33,605 nucleotides of DNA from Gemmatimonadota bacterium (GTDB lineage: Bacteria; Latescibacterota; UBA2968; UBA8231): assembly GCA_002712305.1 (NCBI GenBank), contig PATE01000010.1:1-33605 (forward strand). The letters are read 5' to 3'. The notes beneath the pieces are model-generated. The model ran no database searches, had not been told where the DNA came from, and was given only the letters and a program-made list of their open reading frames with translations. Positions within the stretch are counted from its first letter, which is position 1. Each line of letters opens with the position of its first letter. The position numbers and the translations under genes were made by a program. Shown piece after piece: positions 25,588 to 33,480 of the stretch.

Positions 25588-26028
25588 ATGACTGGCGAGA
25601 CCAGCTATCTATCCTCTGCTCTGCGATCAGAGTTGTGGTCGGCTCTCGGAGACCGTCTGCGTAGCGGCGGCGCCCTGTGCACGAATGGGGATTCCCTCGA
25701 TTCCCTTTGCGAGATCTACGAGGAGATCACTGGTGAGGTGGCACCGGACCTGGTTCGTGATGAGATCCGCGAGATGGTGGTGGCCGTAAATGAGGCCCAT
25801 CCCGAGACCTATCTTGCCAATGGTGTGCAGATTGGTCGGGTCGAAATGCGAGTCGCTGGTAGTTCTCGTCGCATTCCGACAAAGATCATGCCCGATCCCG
25901 AAGATCCTGAAAAGATGTGTATCGCCAATCGTGACTCCGATTCCGGCGAGGTCGTACCAGCCAATCGGCGTGGTGCGATTCGATATATCGAAAAGAGCCG
26001 CGACGACTCCTGGCGCGAAGGGCGCTGA
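25588..26028 (+). CDS. Hypothetical protein, first gene of a coupled three-gene operon
   Basis: 146 aa, immediately followed by GTG start of next gene (TGAGTG). No family recognised. Confidence 0.75.
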   Translation: MTGETSYLSSALRSELWSALGDRLRSGGALCTNGDSLDSLCEIYEEITGEVAPDLVRDEIREMVVAVNEAHPETYLANGVQIGRVEMRVAGSSRRIPTKIMPDPEDPEKMCIANRDSDSGEVVPANRRGAIRYIEKSRDDSWREGR

Positions 26029-27471
26029 GTGGCTGGCGACACGGCCTCCCACCCTGGCGTCGTATCACACCCCGCAACAATCGAACAGCTCAGCTTCGTG
26101 GGCTCCTGGCGTTGGAGGATCTTACCGGATTCGGTCTCCAACGCATTTCAGGACATCCTGCGTGCGGTCACCGACGAAACCGACCTCGCATCTGTAAATG
26201 AAGCGACGGCAGGTCTGATCGAGTGCCTTCAATTGTGTGGCCAGCCGTCCCTGCCGGATCTGTGCGTGGAGCGGCTCTTGAGCGACGACAGTCACCCCTT
26301 CGTCGTCGCCCTATCGCGTGACGAACATCCGGCTCCGCAGACACGACAGCTTTTCAGATATGATTTGAGACGTCTGCAGCTGCTCGCTCAGTCCCCGTGG
26401 ATTGAGTGGGTGACCAAGGCTGGGGTCGATTGGCTCAGTGCGTCCGTGGCGGACATTGAAAGGCAGGCGCCGGACTCGAACCATGCTCCCTGGCACCCCC
26501 ATGCGGCACGAGATCGCCTGAGCCAGTCCCTGGCAACCGCCGATGACTGGGGAGATCTCGTGGAGGATCTCGAGACCTTCTGGCGGCGTTTTGGTTGTGG
26601 CCAGCGGCAGGGAATCGTTGCCTATCGTCTCGAAGAGCACGCGGGGAAGGCGAGGCTGCGAGCGATCGAGAAATTCGATGCCTTCCCTATGGACTGGCTT
26701 CAATTCGAGTCGAGTCGTATCGGGGTAATCGAAGACAATACGCGATCGTTGCTGACGAACGACGAGGCGTCGAATGCGCTGATCTGGGGACCCAGAGGCT
26801 GCGGCAAGTCAACGCTGATCCGCGCCCTGGTGGGGCGCTACTGGGATCAAGGGCTGCGTGCAATCGAGATTCCTTCTGCCTCCTACGGGCAGTTGCCGGC
26901 CCTCTTCGATCTGGTCCGCCATCGCCCTGAGTCCTTCATCGCCGTGTTGGACAACATCGCCCTCGAACCACAGGATCCGGCACACCGAACGCTGGCGAGT
27001 CTGCTCGATGGCGGACTCGAACAGAGTCCTGCGAATCTCGTCTTCTACGCTACGTCCAACTACAAGGATCTGGTCGACCGGCACGGCGAACGGCCTGGTG
27101 GACCTCCTGCACAACAAGCTGATGCGGCAGTGGCGGCACGACTCGGCGGCGCCACAGAGCCGACCCTGGACGCGTACGATCCCCAAGGGCTGCAGAGACT
27201 GGATGAACGGAGGGCGCTGGACGATCGGTTCGCACTGAAGATCTTTATCGATCTGCCTACTCAGTCACAATACGAGAAGATCCTGCATGCCTATGCGCAA
27301 CGCGCGGGATTGACCGAATCATCCCAGGACCTGGTGGCAGACTTCCGCATCTGGCGAATGCGCCACAACCACGATCTGGTCGGTGGGCGCACGGTCAGGG
27401 ACTACGTCCGATACCGGGTCGCTGAGCGTGACAGGGATGACGCCGTCCGCCAGGAAGCCAAGGGCCCGTGA
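26029..27471 (+). CDS. DUF815-like AAA ATPase with unknown N-terminal region
   Basis: Walker A GPRGCGKST (26788-26814), VLDNIALEP, NLVFYATSNYKDL, LDDRFALKIFIDLPTQSQYEKILHAY match DUF815 pattern. Confidence 0.8.
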   Translation: MAGDTASHPGVVSHPATIEQLSFVGSWRWRILPDSVSNAFQDILRAVTDETDLASVNEATAGLIECLQLCGQPSLPDLCVERLLSDDSHPFVVALSRDEHPAPQTRQLFRYDLRRLQLLAQSPWIEWVTKAGVDWLSASVADIERQAPDSNHAPWHPHAARDRLSQSLATADDWGDLVEDLETFWRRFGCGQRQGIVAYRLEEHAGKARLRAIEKFDAFPMDWLQFESSRIGVIEDNTRSLLTNDEASNALIWGPRGCGKSTLIRALVGRYWDQGLRAIEIPSASYGQLPALFDLVRHRPESFIAVLDNIALEPQDPAHRTLASLLDGGLEQSPANLVFYATSNYKDLVDRHGERPGGPPAQQADAAVAARLGGATEPTLDAYDPQGLQRLDERRALDDRFALKIFIDLPTQSQYEKILHAYAQRAGLTESSQDLVADFRIWRMRHNHDLVGGRTVRDYVRYRVAERDRDDAVRQEAKGP

Positions 27472-28496
27472 ACCTCGACGCTTACTCCGAATTGCGGCAG
27501 GATGTAGAGAGCCAGTCCGTGAGGTCCATCAAGAGATTCCTCGACTACGGCAAGCGTGTCCGCCAGGACACAGGCCTCGATGAGATGATGCAGTGGATTG
27601 GTCGGGTATTGCACGACACGGATCAAGTGTATTCGCAGCAGGAGCGGGCGCAGGCTTTCATCGTCGGAGCTTGTGAATGGCTGGCCCGCCGTTGGCAGCT
27701 CGACCCTGGTCAAACGGCGGCGATGATCACCGTGATCGGAGACGTTGACCGAGTCCGACTGCTCCGATTACTCGTCACCGAGCACGATCCCGAACGACGT
27801 CAGGGATTGCAGCAATCTTTCCGGGACACTGATGCAAAGCTGGCAGGCTGGATCGAGGAGCGGGCTCTCCACGAAGACCCCCAAGATGAGGTCGATCTGG
27901 TGCATGAGGCGCCATTCCTACGATTCGTTGAGTCCCTGGAGCAGGTCGATCCACTCGTCGCCGACGGCGGCGACGATTTGGCAAAGGAGCTCGAGGAAGC
28001 CGAACAGCAGAAGATCCGTTTGGGAAGAGAACTGGAGGCTGCAAGCGAACGTGCTGAACGTGCGGTCCAACGACTGGAGTCGCTGGAAGAAGAAGCCAAG
28101 GGGCTGCGCAAGAATCTGCGCGATGAACGAGAGAATGGCGACAAGCTGCGTCAGGAGCGGACCAAGCGAATCAAGTTCGAGCGCGACGCACGGGAGGCGG
28201 GCACGCAGTTGCAGCGGCTGAAAGAAGAGTACGTCAAGCTGGATCAGCGCCTGCGGGAGTCGGTTCGCCGGCAGGGGAGCAAGAACCCGCCACTGCTGGA
28301 CCAGCTTCGTCAGATGTCGCCGGAGGATCTTTTAGGGGTTACGCAGCGCTCGGACGACGACATCGGTCAGGCGCGACGTCGATTAGCCAGTGTCTTCCAT
28401 TCCGATCGCGCAGCTCAATTGCCACCATGGGTAGCGGACCTCTTCGATCATCTACTCGGCCTCGTCAACGCGGCCTGCGACAAGGCGCGAAAGTAG
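27468..28496 (+). CDS. Coiled-coil protein with C-terminal J-domain-like region (HPD replaced by HSD)
   Basis: GTGA overlap with AAA gene; coiled coil about residues 165-270; C-terminus PEDLLGVTQRSDDDIGQARRRLASVFHSDRAAQLPPWVADLFDHLLGLVNAACDKARK aligns by eye with J-domains. Confidence 0.8.
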   Translation: MNLDAYSELRQDVESQSVRSIKRFLDYGKRVRQDTGLDEMMQWIGRVLHDTDQVYSQQERAQAFIVGACEWLARRWQLDPGQTAAMITVIGDVDRVRLLRLLVTEHDPERRQGLQQSFRDTDAKLAGWIEERALHEDPQDEVDLVHEAPFLRFVESLEQVDPLVADGGDDLAKELEEAEQQKIRLGRELEAASERAERAVQRLESLEEEAKGLRKNLRDERENGDKLRQERTKRIKFERDAREAGTQLQRLKEEYVKLDQRLRESVRRQGSKNPPLLDQLRQMSPEDLLGVTQRSDDDIGQARRRLASVFHSDRAAQLPPWVADLFDHLLGLVNAACDKARK

Positions 28497-28506
28497 AACG
28501 ACTGTC

Positions 28507-28560
28507 GTACACGAGATGAGCCCGTGTTCCTCGTCAGGAATACGGGCTCATCTCGTGTAC
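28507..28560. repeat. Long near-perfect inverted repeat / hairpin (24 bp stem, 6-nt loop)
   Basis: GTACACGAGATGAGCCCGTGTTCC-TCGTCA-GGAATACGGGCTCATCTCGTGTAC; only one G.T pair; no adjacent T-tract. Confidence 0.9.
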
Positions 28561-28699
28561 CGTCTGCGGTCGCTATCGCCGCTCCCTCCAGGGGAGGAGC
28601 CATCGCCTCGGTTGGAACGTCGTTTAGCGACTCGCGAAATCTCAATGACAGTGGGTGTTGTTCACAGCATAGGTGCCTTACCAGATCGGTCGCCCTGTC

Positions 28700-28954
28700 T
28701 CAGGCGGCACGACCCATCATCTGATCAAGCCTTCGAGAGATCTGCGAAAGAGACAGACCTTCTGTCACTCGCATCTCGTGGATGAGGTGTTTGAGTAGAA
28801 TCACCTCAGCCATGTCGTACAGATCCTTGTTCCCGAGACAATCGGCAACCTTCAGTAGACCTTTCGACTTGTATTCCCGCATCTGATGAACGGACTTCCC
28901 AAACAGGCGAGCCGCATCCTCGATACCGATCAGCTTTGTCTTGCGCGCTGCCAT
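28700..28954 (-). CDS. MerR-like HTH transcriptional regulator, short
   Basis: GIEDAARLFGKSVHQMREYKSKGLLKVADCLGNKDLYDMAEVILLKHLIHEMRVTEGLSLSQISRRL; AAGGAG Shine-Dalgarno upstream of ATG 28954. Confidence 0.75.
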   Translation of the reverse strand: MAARKTKLIGIEDAARLFGKSVHQMREYKSKGLLKVADCLGNKDLYDMAEVILLKHLIHEMRVTEGLSLSQISRRLDQMMGRAA

Positions 28955-29052
28955 AGATAAAGACCTCCTTGTCTTTACGTGACACGTGCGGGGAGCTGTT
29001 ACCATGTAATACTAAGAATATCGGCGAATCAGGAGGGCTCTTGAGTCCTAAT

Positions 29053-29436
29053 TCAATCTTTTCGCTCGAGAAGCTCCACTTCGTACCCATCCGGGTCGTC
29101 GATGAAGGCCATTTTCATGCCTTCAGGGAATGATTCTCTCCAATCGCCTGGCCAGATCTCCAGTCCAGCCTTATCGAGTTTGTCACAGAATGCGATCAGA
29201 TCGGGCACACCGATGGCGAAGTGCATCAAGTCTTCGGGAACCTTCAGATCGTAATCGGCGGACCAGGTCAGTTCGAGAGTGTGCGCATTTCCCGGCAATT
29301 CCAGGTGCGCCACGTGATTGCCAGCGGGCGACTTGTCGGTAAGACTCTTAACCTCGAAACCGAGATGCTCACAATACCAGTTGATGGACCGATCGAGATC
29401 ACCTACGCGAATGCGTGTGTGCAGGAGATGGTACAT
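29053..29436 (-). CDS. gloA: Lactoylglutathione lyase (glyoxalase I)
   Basis: MYHLLHTRIRVGDLDRSINWYCEHLGFEV, HLELPGN, HFAIGV, AFIDDPDGYEVELLE. Confidence 0.92.
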   Translation of the reverse strand: MYHLLHTRIRVGDLDRSINWYCEHLGFEVKSLTDKSPAGNHVAHLELPGNAHTLELTWSADYDLKVPEDLMHFAIGVPDLIAFCDKLDKAGLEIWPGDWRESFPEGMKMAFIDDPDGYEVELLERKD

Positions 29437-29552
29437 GTGTGTCCTCACCAAGGAGAGAGTGGTCCGACGAGATCGATCACGGTTGCCGGCAGGGGGGACT
29501 TGCCTATGTTCTGGGCCTGCTTCGGGAACCGGTGGACGATGACGCCGAAGGG

Positions 29553-29588
29553 GCAAACGAAAACGGCCACCCCATCTGGGGCGGCCGT
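29553..29588 (-). terminator. Rho-independent terminator downstream of tRNA-Leu (minus strand)
   Basis: Minus strand ACGGCCGCCCC-AGAT-GGGGTGGCCGT followed by TTTTCGTTT. Confidence 0.75.
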
Positions 29589-29665
29589 TCTGCGCGGGCC
29601 CTCATCAGATGATCCGACCAAGATCTGACGAGTTGATCTGGTCAGTTGATCTGGGGCGCTGAATA

Positions 29666-29752
29666 TGGTGCCGATGGAGGGACTCGAACCCCCACGGGGA
29701 TACCCCCACTACGCCCTGAACGTAGCGCGTCTACCAATTTCGCCACATCGGC
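29666..29752 (-). tRNA. tRNA-Leu(CAG), CCA encoded
   Basis: Reverse complement GCCGATGTGGCGAAATTGGTAGACGCG CTACG-TTCAGGG-CGTAG, long variable arm, T-arm, CATCGGCACCA. Confidence 0.94.
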
Positions 29753-29769
29753 ACTTTTGTCAGAGCAAG

Positions 29770-29799
29770 AACATAACCTACCTCTCTGGATAGCGTCAA
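29770..29799 (-). promoter_or_regulatory. Sigma-70-like promoter candidate for tRNA-Leu
   Basis: Minus strand TTGACG - 18 nt - TATGTT, just upstream of tRNA-Leu. Confidence 0.5.
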
Positions 29800-29838
29800 G
29801 AAAACGTGGTCACAGAGAGGGTGTGAAGATCGAGAGAA

Positions 29839-30339
29839 ATGGCCAAGAAGGGCAGTCCTGCGACAGCCGATTCAAGCGGCACAAAACTGATTGCCCAGAA
29901 TCGCCGTGCACGGCATGACTACGAGATCATCGACACCTTCGAGGCGGGGATCGCGCTCCTTGGGACGGAGGTGAAGGCCCTGCGCGAGGGCAAGGCCAGT
30001 CTCGGCGAGGGCTATGCACGACTGGATCGCGGGGAGGCCTTTCTTTACAGCGTACACATCGGTCACTGTGCGGGGGGTAATCGTTTCAATCACGATCCGG
30101 AACGAGCCCGGAAACTTCTGCTTCACCGTTGGGAACTACAACGTCTAATCGGTAGCACGGAGGAAAAGGGGCTGACCCTGATTCCTCTGCGCCTGTATTT
30201 TCGGCGCGGACGCGCCAAGGTTGAGGTGGGCGTGGCTCGCGGGAAGCGACACTTTGACCGACGGCACGACATCGCCAAGAGAGATGCCGACCGCGCCGTC
30301 GAGCGTGCCCTGGCCAACCAGCGAAGAGATGCCGACTGA
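29839..30339 (+). CDS. smpB: SsrA-binding protein SmpB
   Basis: NRRARHDYEIIDTFEAGIALLGTEVKALREGKASLGEGYARL, LIPLRLYFRRGRAKVEVGVARGKRHFDRR. Confidence 0.96.
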   Translation: MAKKGSPATADSSGTKLIAQNRRARHDYEIIDTFEAGIALLGTEVKALREGKASLGEGYARLDRGEAFLYSVHIGHCAGGNRFNHDPERARKLLLHRWELQRLIGSTEEKGLTLIPLRLYFRRGRAKVEVGVARGKRHFDRRHDIAKRDADRAVERALANQRRDAD

Positions 30340-30340
30340 C

Positions 30341-31183
30341 ATGTCGAGTGAACCGACCGCCGCTGGCGCAACAGGTCGTGTGCCCTGCCTGCAGTGTGGA
30401 GGGCACGGGGTCATCTACAACCCTCACGTCGAGGTAGGACGCTTCGGGCACCTAGAGATCTGTACATGTGTCCAGTGCCAGTGTGGGGGGATCGCTCCTC
30501 ATATGTATTGGGACGAACAGTCTCAGCGTCGCTGGTGTGACTGCGCCACGCCTCGGCGCCGACTTGCTCACGTGAAGGATCTGTTTCGCCAGGCGGAGAT
30601 CCCTACGCGGTTTCGCTACAAGCTGAGGGACGATTTCTCCACGACAGGCCCCGACGGCAGTTCTCTGGATGTGGCGGCCCGTGTGAGCCCCATTCTGCAA
30701 TACCTGACAGCACTCGTGGATGATGATCGGGACCCTTCTCGAGGCTATCTCCTCCACGGCCCCCCGGGGACGGGGAAAACACTGCTCAGCTGTATCATTC
30801 TGAACGAATTGCTTCTTTATCGGGCTCGTCCGGGACGGCTTATCAACTTGTCTCGCAAGTTCTTCCAGCAGTTGCGTGACACATTTTCGCAAGACAGCGA
30901 GCAGTATGGGCGCAGCTTCCAGATCATGGACGAAATGTGCAACATCCCCTACCTGGTGCTCGACGATTTTGGTGTTCAGCGCGGCACCGAGTGGGAGACA
31001 GAAATGTTGTACGATCTGATCGACGCCCGGTACGGGGAGGAGAACTTCACGGTAGTTACCACCAATCAATCGATGGAGGAGATCGAGAAGATTTCGGGGG
31101 GGCGCATCCTGTCGAGGTTGGTGGAGATGTGCTACGTGGTTCCCATGACGGGGCAGGACTACCGCCAATACATGATCAACTAA
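30341..31183 (+). CDS. DnaC/IstB-type ATPase (putative replicative helicase loader) with Cys-rich N-terminus
   Basis: YLLHGPPGTGKTLLSC Walker A, YLVLDDFGVQRGTEWETEMLYDLIDARY Walker B/sensor, TTNQSMEEI; N-terminal CLQC, CTCVQCQC, CDC. ATG 30341 directly after smpB stop. Confidence 0.85.
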   Translation: MSSEPTAAGATGRVPCLQCGGHGVIYNPHVEVGRFGHLEICTCVQCQCGGIAPHMYWDEQSQRRWCDCATPRRRLAHVKDLFRQAEIPTRFRYKLRDDFSTTGPDGSSLDVAARVSPILQYLTALVDDDRDPSRGYLLHGPPGTGKTLLSCIILNELLLYRARPGRLINLSRKFFQQLRDTFSQDSEQYGRSFQIMDEMCNIPYLVLDDFGVQRGTEWETEMLYDLIDARYGEENFTVVTTNQSMEEIEKISGGRILSRLVEMCYVVPMTGQDYRQYMIN

Positions 31184-31197
31184 CCGATAGGAAGCCA

Positions 31198-31920
31198 TTG
31201 CCTACCCGTCACGACGGCCGAGCCGTCAGCGACCTTCGCCCGGTTCATATCGAACCTGGACACATCAATACAGCTCCCGGGTCTGTACTGATCCGTATGG
31301 GCGAGACCCACGTGATCTGCACGGTCTCGGTAGAGGAACGGGTCCCTCCCTTCCTGGCGGGCACAGGGAAGGGGTGGTTGACGGCCGAATATGGAATGTT
31401 GCCAGGCTCTTCTCCTCGGCGGATCGCAAGGGAAGCCTCCACGGGCAAACCGAATGGCCGCACTCGGGAGATCCAGCGTCTCATCGGACGCAGCCTTCGA
31501 GCTGCTGTCGATCTGGAACGGATCGGTGAGCGAACGTTGTACGCCGACTGCGATGTGATCCAGGCGGATGGGGGGACACGAACCGCCTCGATCACGGGCG
31601 CTTTCGTGGCCCTATCGTTGGCCTGCCGACGTTTGCAGGAGGATGGCCTGCTTGACCAGTCGCCCCTGTTGGGTCCGCGATTGGCGGCGATCAGTGTCGG
31701 CATCGTGGAGGGCGTCGAAATGCTGGATCTGTGTTACAGGGAAGATGCCGCAGCCGAGACGGATATGAACGTGGTCATGCTCGAAGGCGGCGGGATCATC
31801 GAAATCCAGGCGACGGCCGAACAGGCGCCCTTTGATCGCCGCCAAACAGAGCAACTAATGGACCTGGCAGAGGCGGGGATAGGGCACCTCCACGCGGCCC
31901 AGGCCGACGCTCTTGCGTAG
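31198..31920 (+). CDS. rph: Ribonuclease PH
   Basis: GSVLIRMGETHVICTVSVEERVPPFLAGTGKGWLTAEYGMLPGSS, RTREIQRLIGRSLRAAVDL, DCDVIQADGGTRTASITGA. TTG start at 31198 with AGGAAG upstream. Confidence 0.95.
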   Translation: MPTRHDGRAVSDLRPVHIEPGHINTAPGSVLIRMGETHVICTVSVEERVPPFLAGTGKGWLTAEYGMLPGSSPRRIAREASTGKPNGRTREIQRLIGRSLRAAVDLERIGERTLYADCDVIQADGGTRTASITGAFVALSLACRRLQEDGLLDQSPLLGPRLAAISVGIVEGVEMLDLCYREDAAAETDMNVVMLEGGGIIEIQATAEQAPFDRRQTEQLMDLAEAGIGHLHAAQADALA

Positions 31921-31986
31921 CGGTAAGTGTCTGGTTTCTTTCCGGTTACCGGTGATACGACGGATTGAAAGAGGCGCTTTTAGGCC

Positions 31987-32016
31987 TTGACAGGTCGGCG
32001 GGGCCACGCATATGTT
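31987..32016 (+). promoter_or_regulatory. Sigma-70-like promoter candidate for the sigma factor gene
   Basis: TTGACA - 18 nt - TATGTT, about 80 nt upstream of ATG 32095. Confidence 0.45.
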
Positions 32017-32094
32017 TGGCAACCCCGCAACGGTGCACCCGCCCGGCTGCCGAGGTGATGTTTTCGGCGGCCACTGAAGGAAAGGCGAGAGCCG

Positions 32095-32958
32095 ATGGCA
32101 GAAGCCCAAGCTAAAGCTTCCTTCTGGGACATGGACGACTCCCTCGGATCCTACCTTGGGGAGATCGCAAGCTCCAAACCTCTGTCCTCCGCCCAGGAAG
32201 TCGAGCTCGCACAGCGGATCAAGCAGGGCGACGAGGCGGCCCGCAATGAGTTGGTCGAAGCCAACCTGCGATTCGTCGTCGGCGTCGCCAAGCAATACCA
32301 GAAACGCGGGGTCCCATTGGCTGATATGATCAGTGCGGGGAATATGGGGTTGATCACGGCCGCTGAACGCTTCGACGAGAATCGTGGCTTTAAATTCATT
32401 TCCTATGCCGTGTGGTGGATTCGCCAGGCCATCCTGCAGACGCTGGCTGAGCAGTCGCGCACGGTGCGGCTGCCGCTGAACAAAGTCGGACTGCTCTACA
32501 AGATTTCGAAGGCATCGAGACAGCTGCGGCAGCAGCGCGCCGATGACCCGGCACCTGAAGAGATCGCCGCGGCCCTAGATGTGTCGGTGGAAGAGGTCAA
32601 GGAAACGATGTTGTGCGGGCGTTCGGTTCGCTCGCTGGACGCCACTTTCCGCGAAGAGGAAGCCCACTCCCTTCTGGATGTGATTCCCGATGATCGGCAG
32701 GAATCGCCAGAGATCATGGTGATGAAGGGATGTCTTCGTGGCCAGATCGATTCCGTTCTCGGCGACCTCGTAAATCGTGAGGCCGAGATCCTCAAGTTGT
32801 ATTTCGGTCTTGATGGTGAAGAGCCGATGACGCTCGACCAGATCGGCAAGCGGTATGGTCTGACCCGTGAGCGGGTCCGACAGATCAAGGAGAAGGCGCT
32901 GGACCGCCTGCGACACCCCATTCGCTGCGATCAGTTGCGCACCTACAGTCGGGCCTAA
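32095..32958 (+). CDS. rpoD: RNA polymerase sigma-70 family factor (RpoD/SigA type, short form)
   Basis: NLRFVVGVAKQYQKRGVPLADMISAGNMGLITAAERFDENRGFKFISYAVWWIRQAI (region 2), region 4 MTLDQIGKRYGLTRERVRQIKEKALDRLRHP. Confidence 0.93.
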   Translation: MAEAQAKASFWDMDDSLGSYLGEIASSKPLSSAQEVELAQRIKQGDEAARNELVEANLRFVVGVAKQYQKRGVPLADMISAGNMGLITAAERFDENRGFKFISYAVWWIRQAILQTLAEQSRTVRLPLNKVGLLYKISKASRQLRQQRADDPAPEEIAAALDVSVEEVKETMLCGRSVRSLDATFREEEAHSLLDVIPDDRQESPEIMVMKGCLRGQIDSVLGDLVNREAEILKLYFGLDGEEPMTLDQIGKRYGLTRERVRQIKEKALDRLRHPIRCDQLRTYSRA

Positions 32959-33030
32959 ACCACCCGGCGCCTTGGAGTAGGCTTGCCGAACGTTCTTGCC
33001 TGTTTGGGAAGCGTAGGTTAGCCAGGCCAA

Positions 33031-33050
33031 CAGTGCCGTCCCCGGCACTG
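33031..33050. repeat. Short hairpin downstream of the sigma gene
   Basis: CAGTGCCG-TCCC-CGGCACTG, perfect 8 bp stem; weak terminator at best because no T-tract. Confidence 0.5.
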
Positions 33051-33179
33051 CGTTGTTCCCCGGTCGACCCCATCGATCGGTGGTCTTGGTCCCATCCTCC
33101 CCAAGGCGAGCCTCTCGTGAGGACCGCCGACCGTCATCCACGGTGCGTCAAGCACTGTGTGTGACCCCCGTACTCATCG

Positions 33180-33386
33180 GTGACCGATGTGGGTCACGAT
33201 GGGGATCAATCGATATATATCAACGAGGGGAATCGACCCGTGCCTGCTCAAGCTGTGGAGGAGGAGCTGTTGCGCTCCATCGAGGAAGTGGAAGACCGGA
33301 TCAAGGTTTTTCGAAACCGAGTCCGGGCTGTGTTGGCATCGGCACAGACAGACGGCACCGAAGAGGGTGGTGACGACGCCGTCTGA
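33180..33386 (+). CDS. Small hypothetical helical protein (68 aa)
   Basis: GTG start; AVEEELLRSIEEVEDRIKVFRNRVRAVLASA amphipathic helix; followed by a strong terminator. Confidence 0.5.
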   Translation: MTDVGHDGDQSIYINEGNRPVPAQAVEEELLRSIEEVEDRIKVFRNRVRAVLASAQTDGTEEGGDDAV

Positions 33387-33438
33387 ATACTGGTGGACAT
33401 AGGGTTACCTGTGCGTCAGGTGGCCTCACTCACTGATA

Positions 33439-33480
33439 GAGGGGGATGGCATGGGTCATGTCATCCCCCTCGTCTGTTTG
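33439..33480 (+). terminator. Rho-independent terminator-like hairpin
   Basis: GAGGGGGATGGCATG-GGT-CATGTCATCCCCCTC (15 bp with one G.T), then GTCTGTTTG. Confidence 0.75.

Noticed and set aside
29646-29918. 90-aa ORF with GADGGTRTPTGIPPLRPERSAST
   Set aside because: Antisense translation of tRNA-Leu; a known misannotation pattern.
32001-32062. SAM-clan riboswitch resemblance (GGCAACC...GGTGC)
   Set aside because: Only short core words match; the kink-turn and P1/P2 pairings are not found, the downstream gene is a sigma factor, and the segment overlaps a better promoter match. An Infernal scan would settle it.
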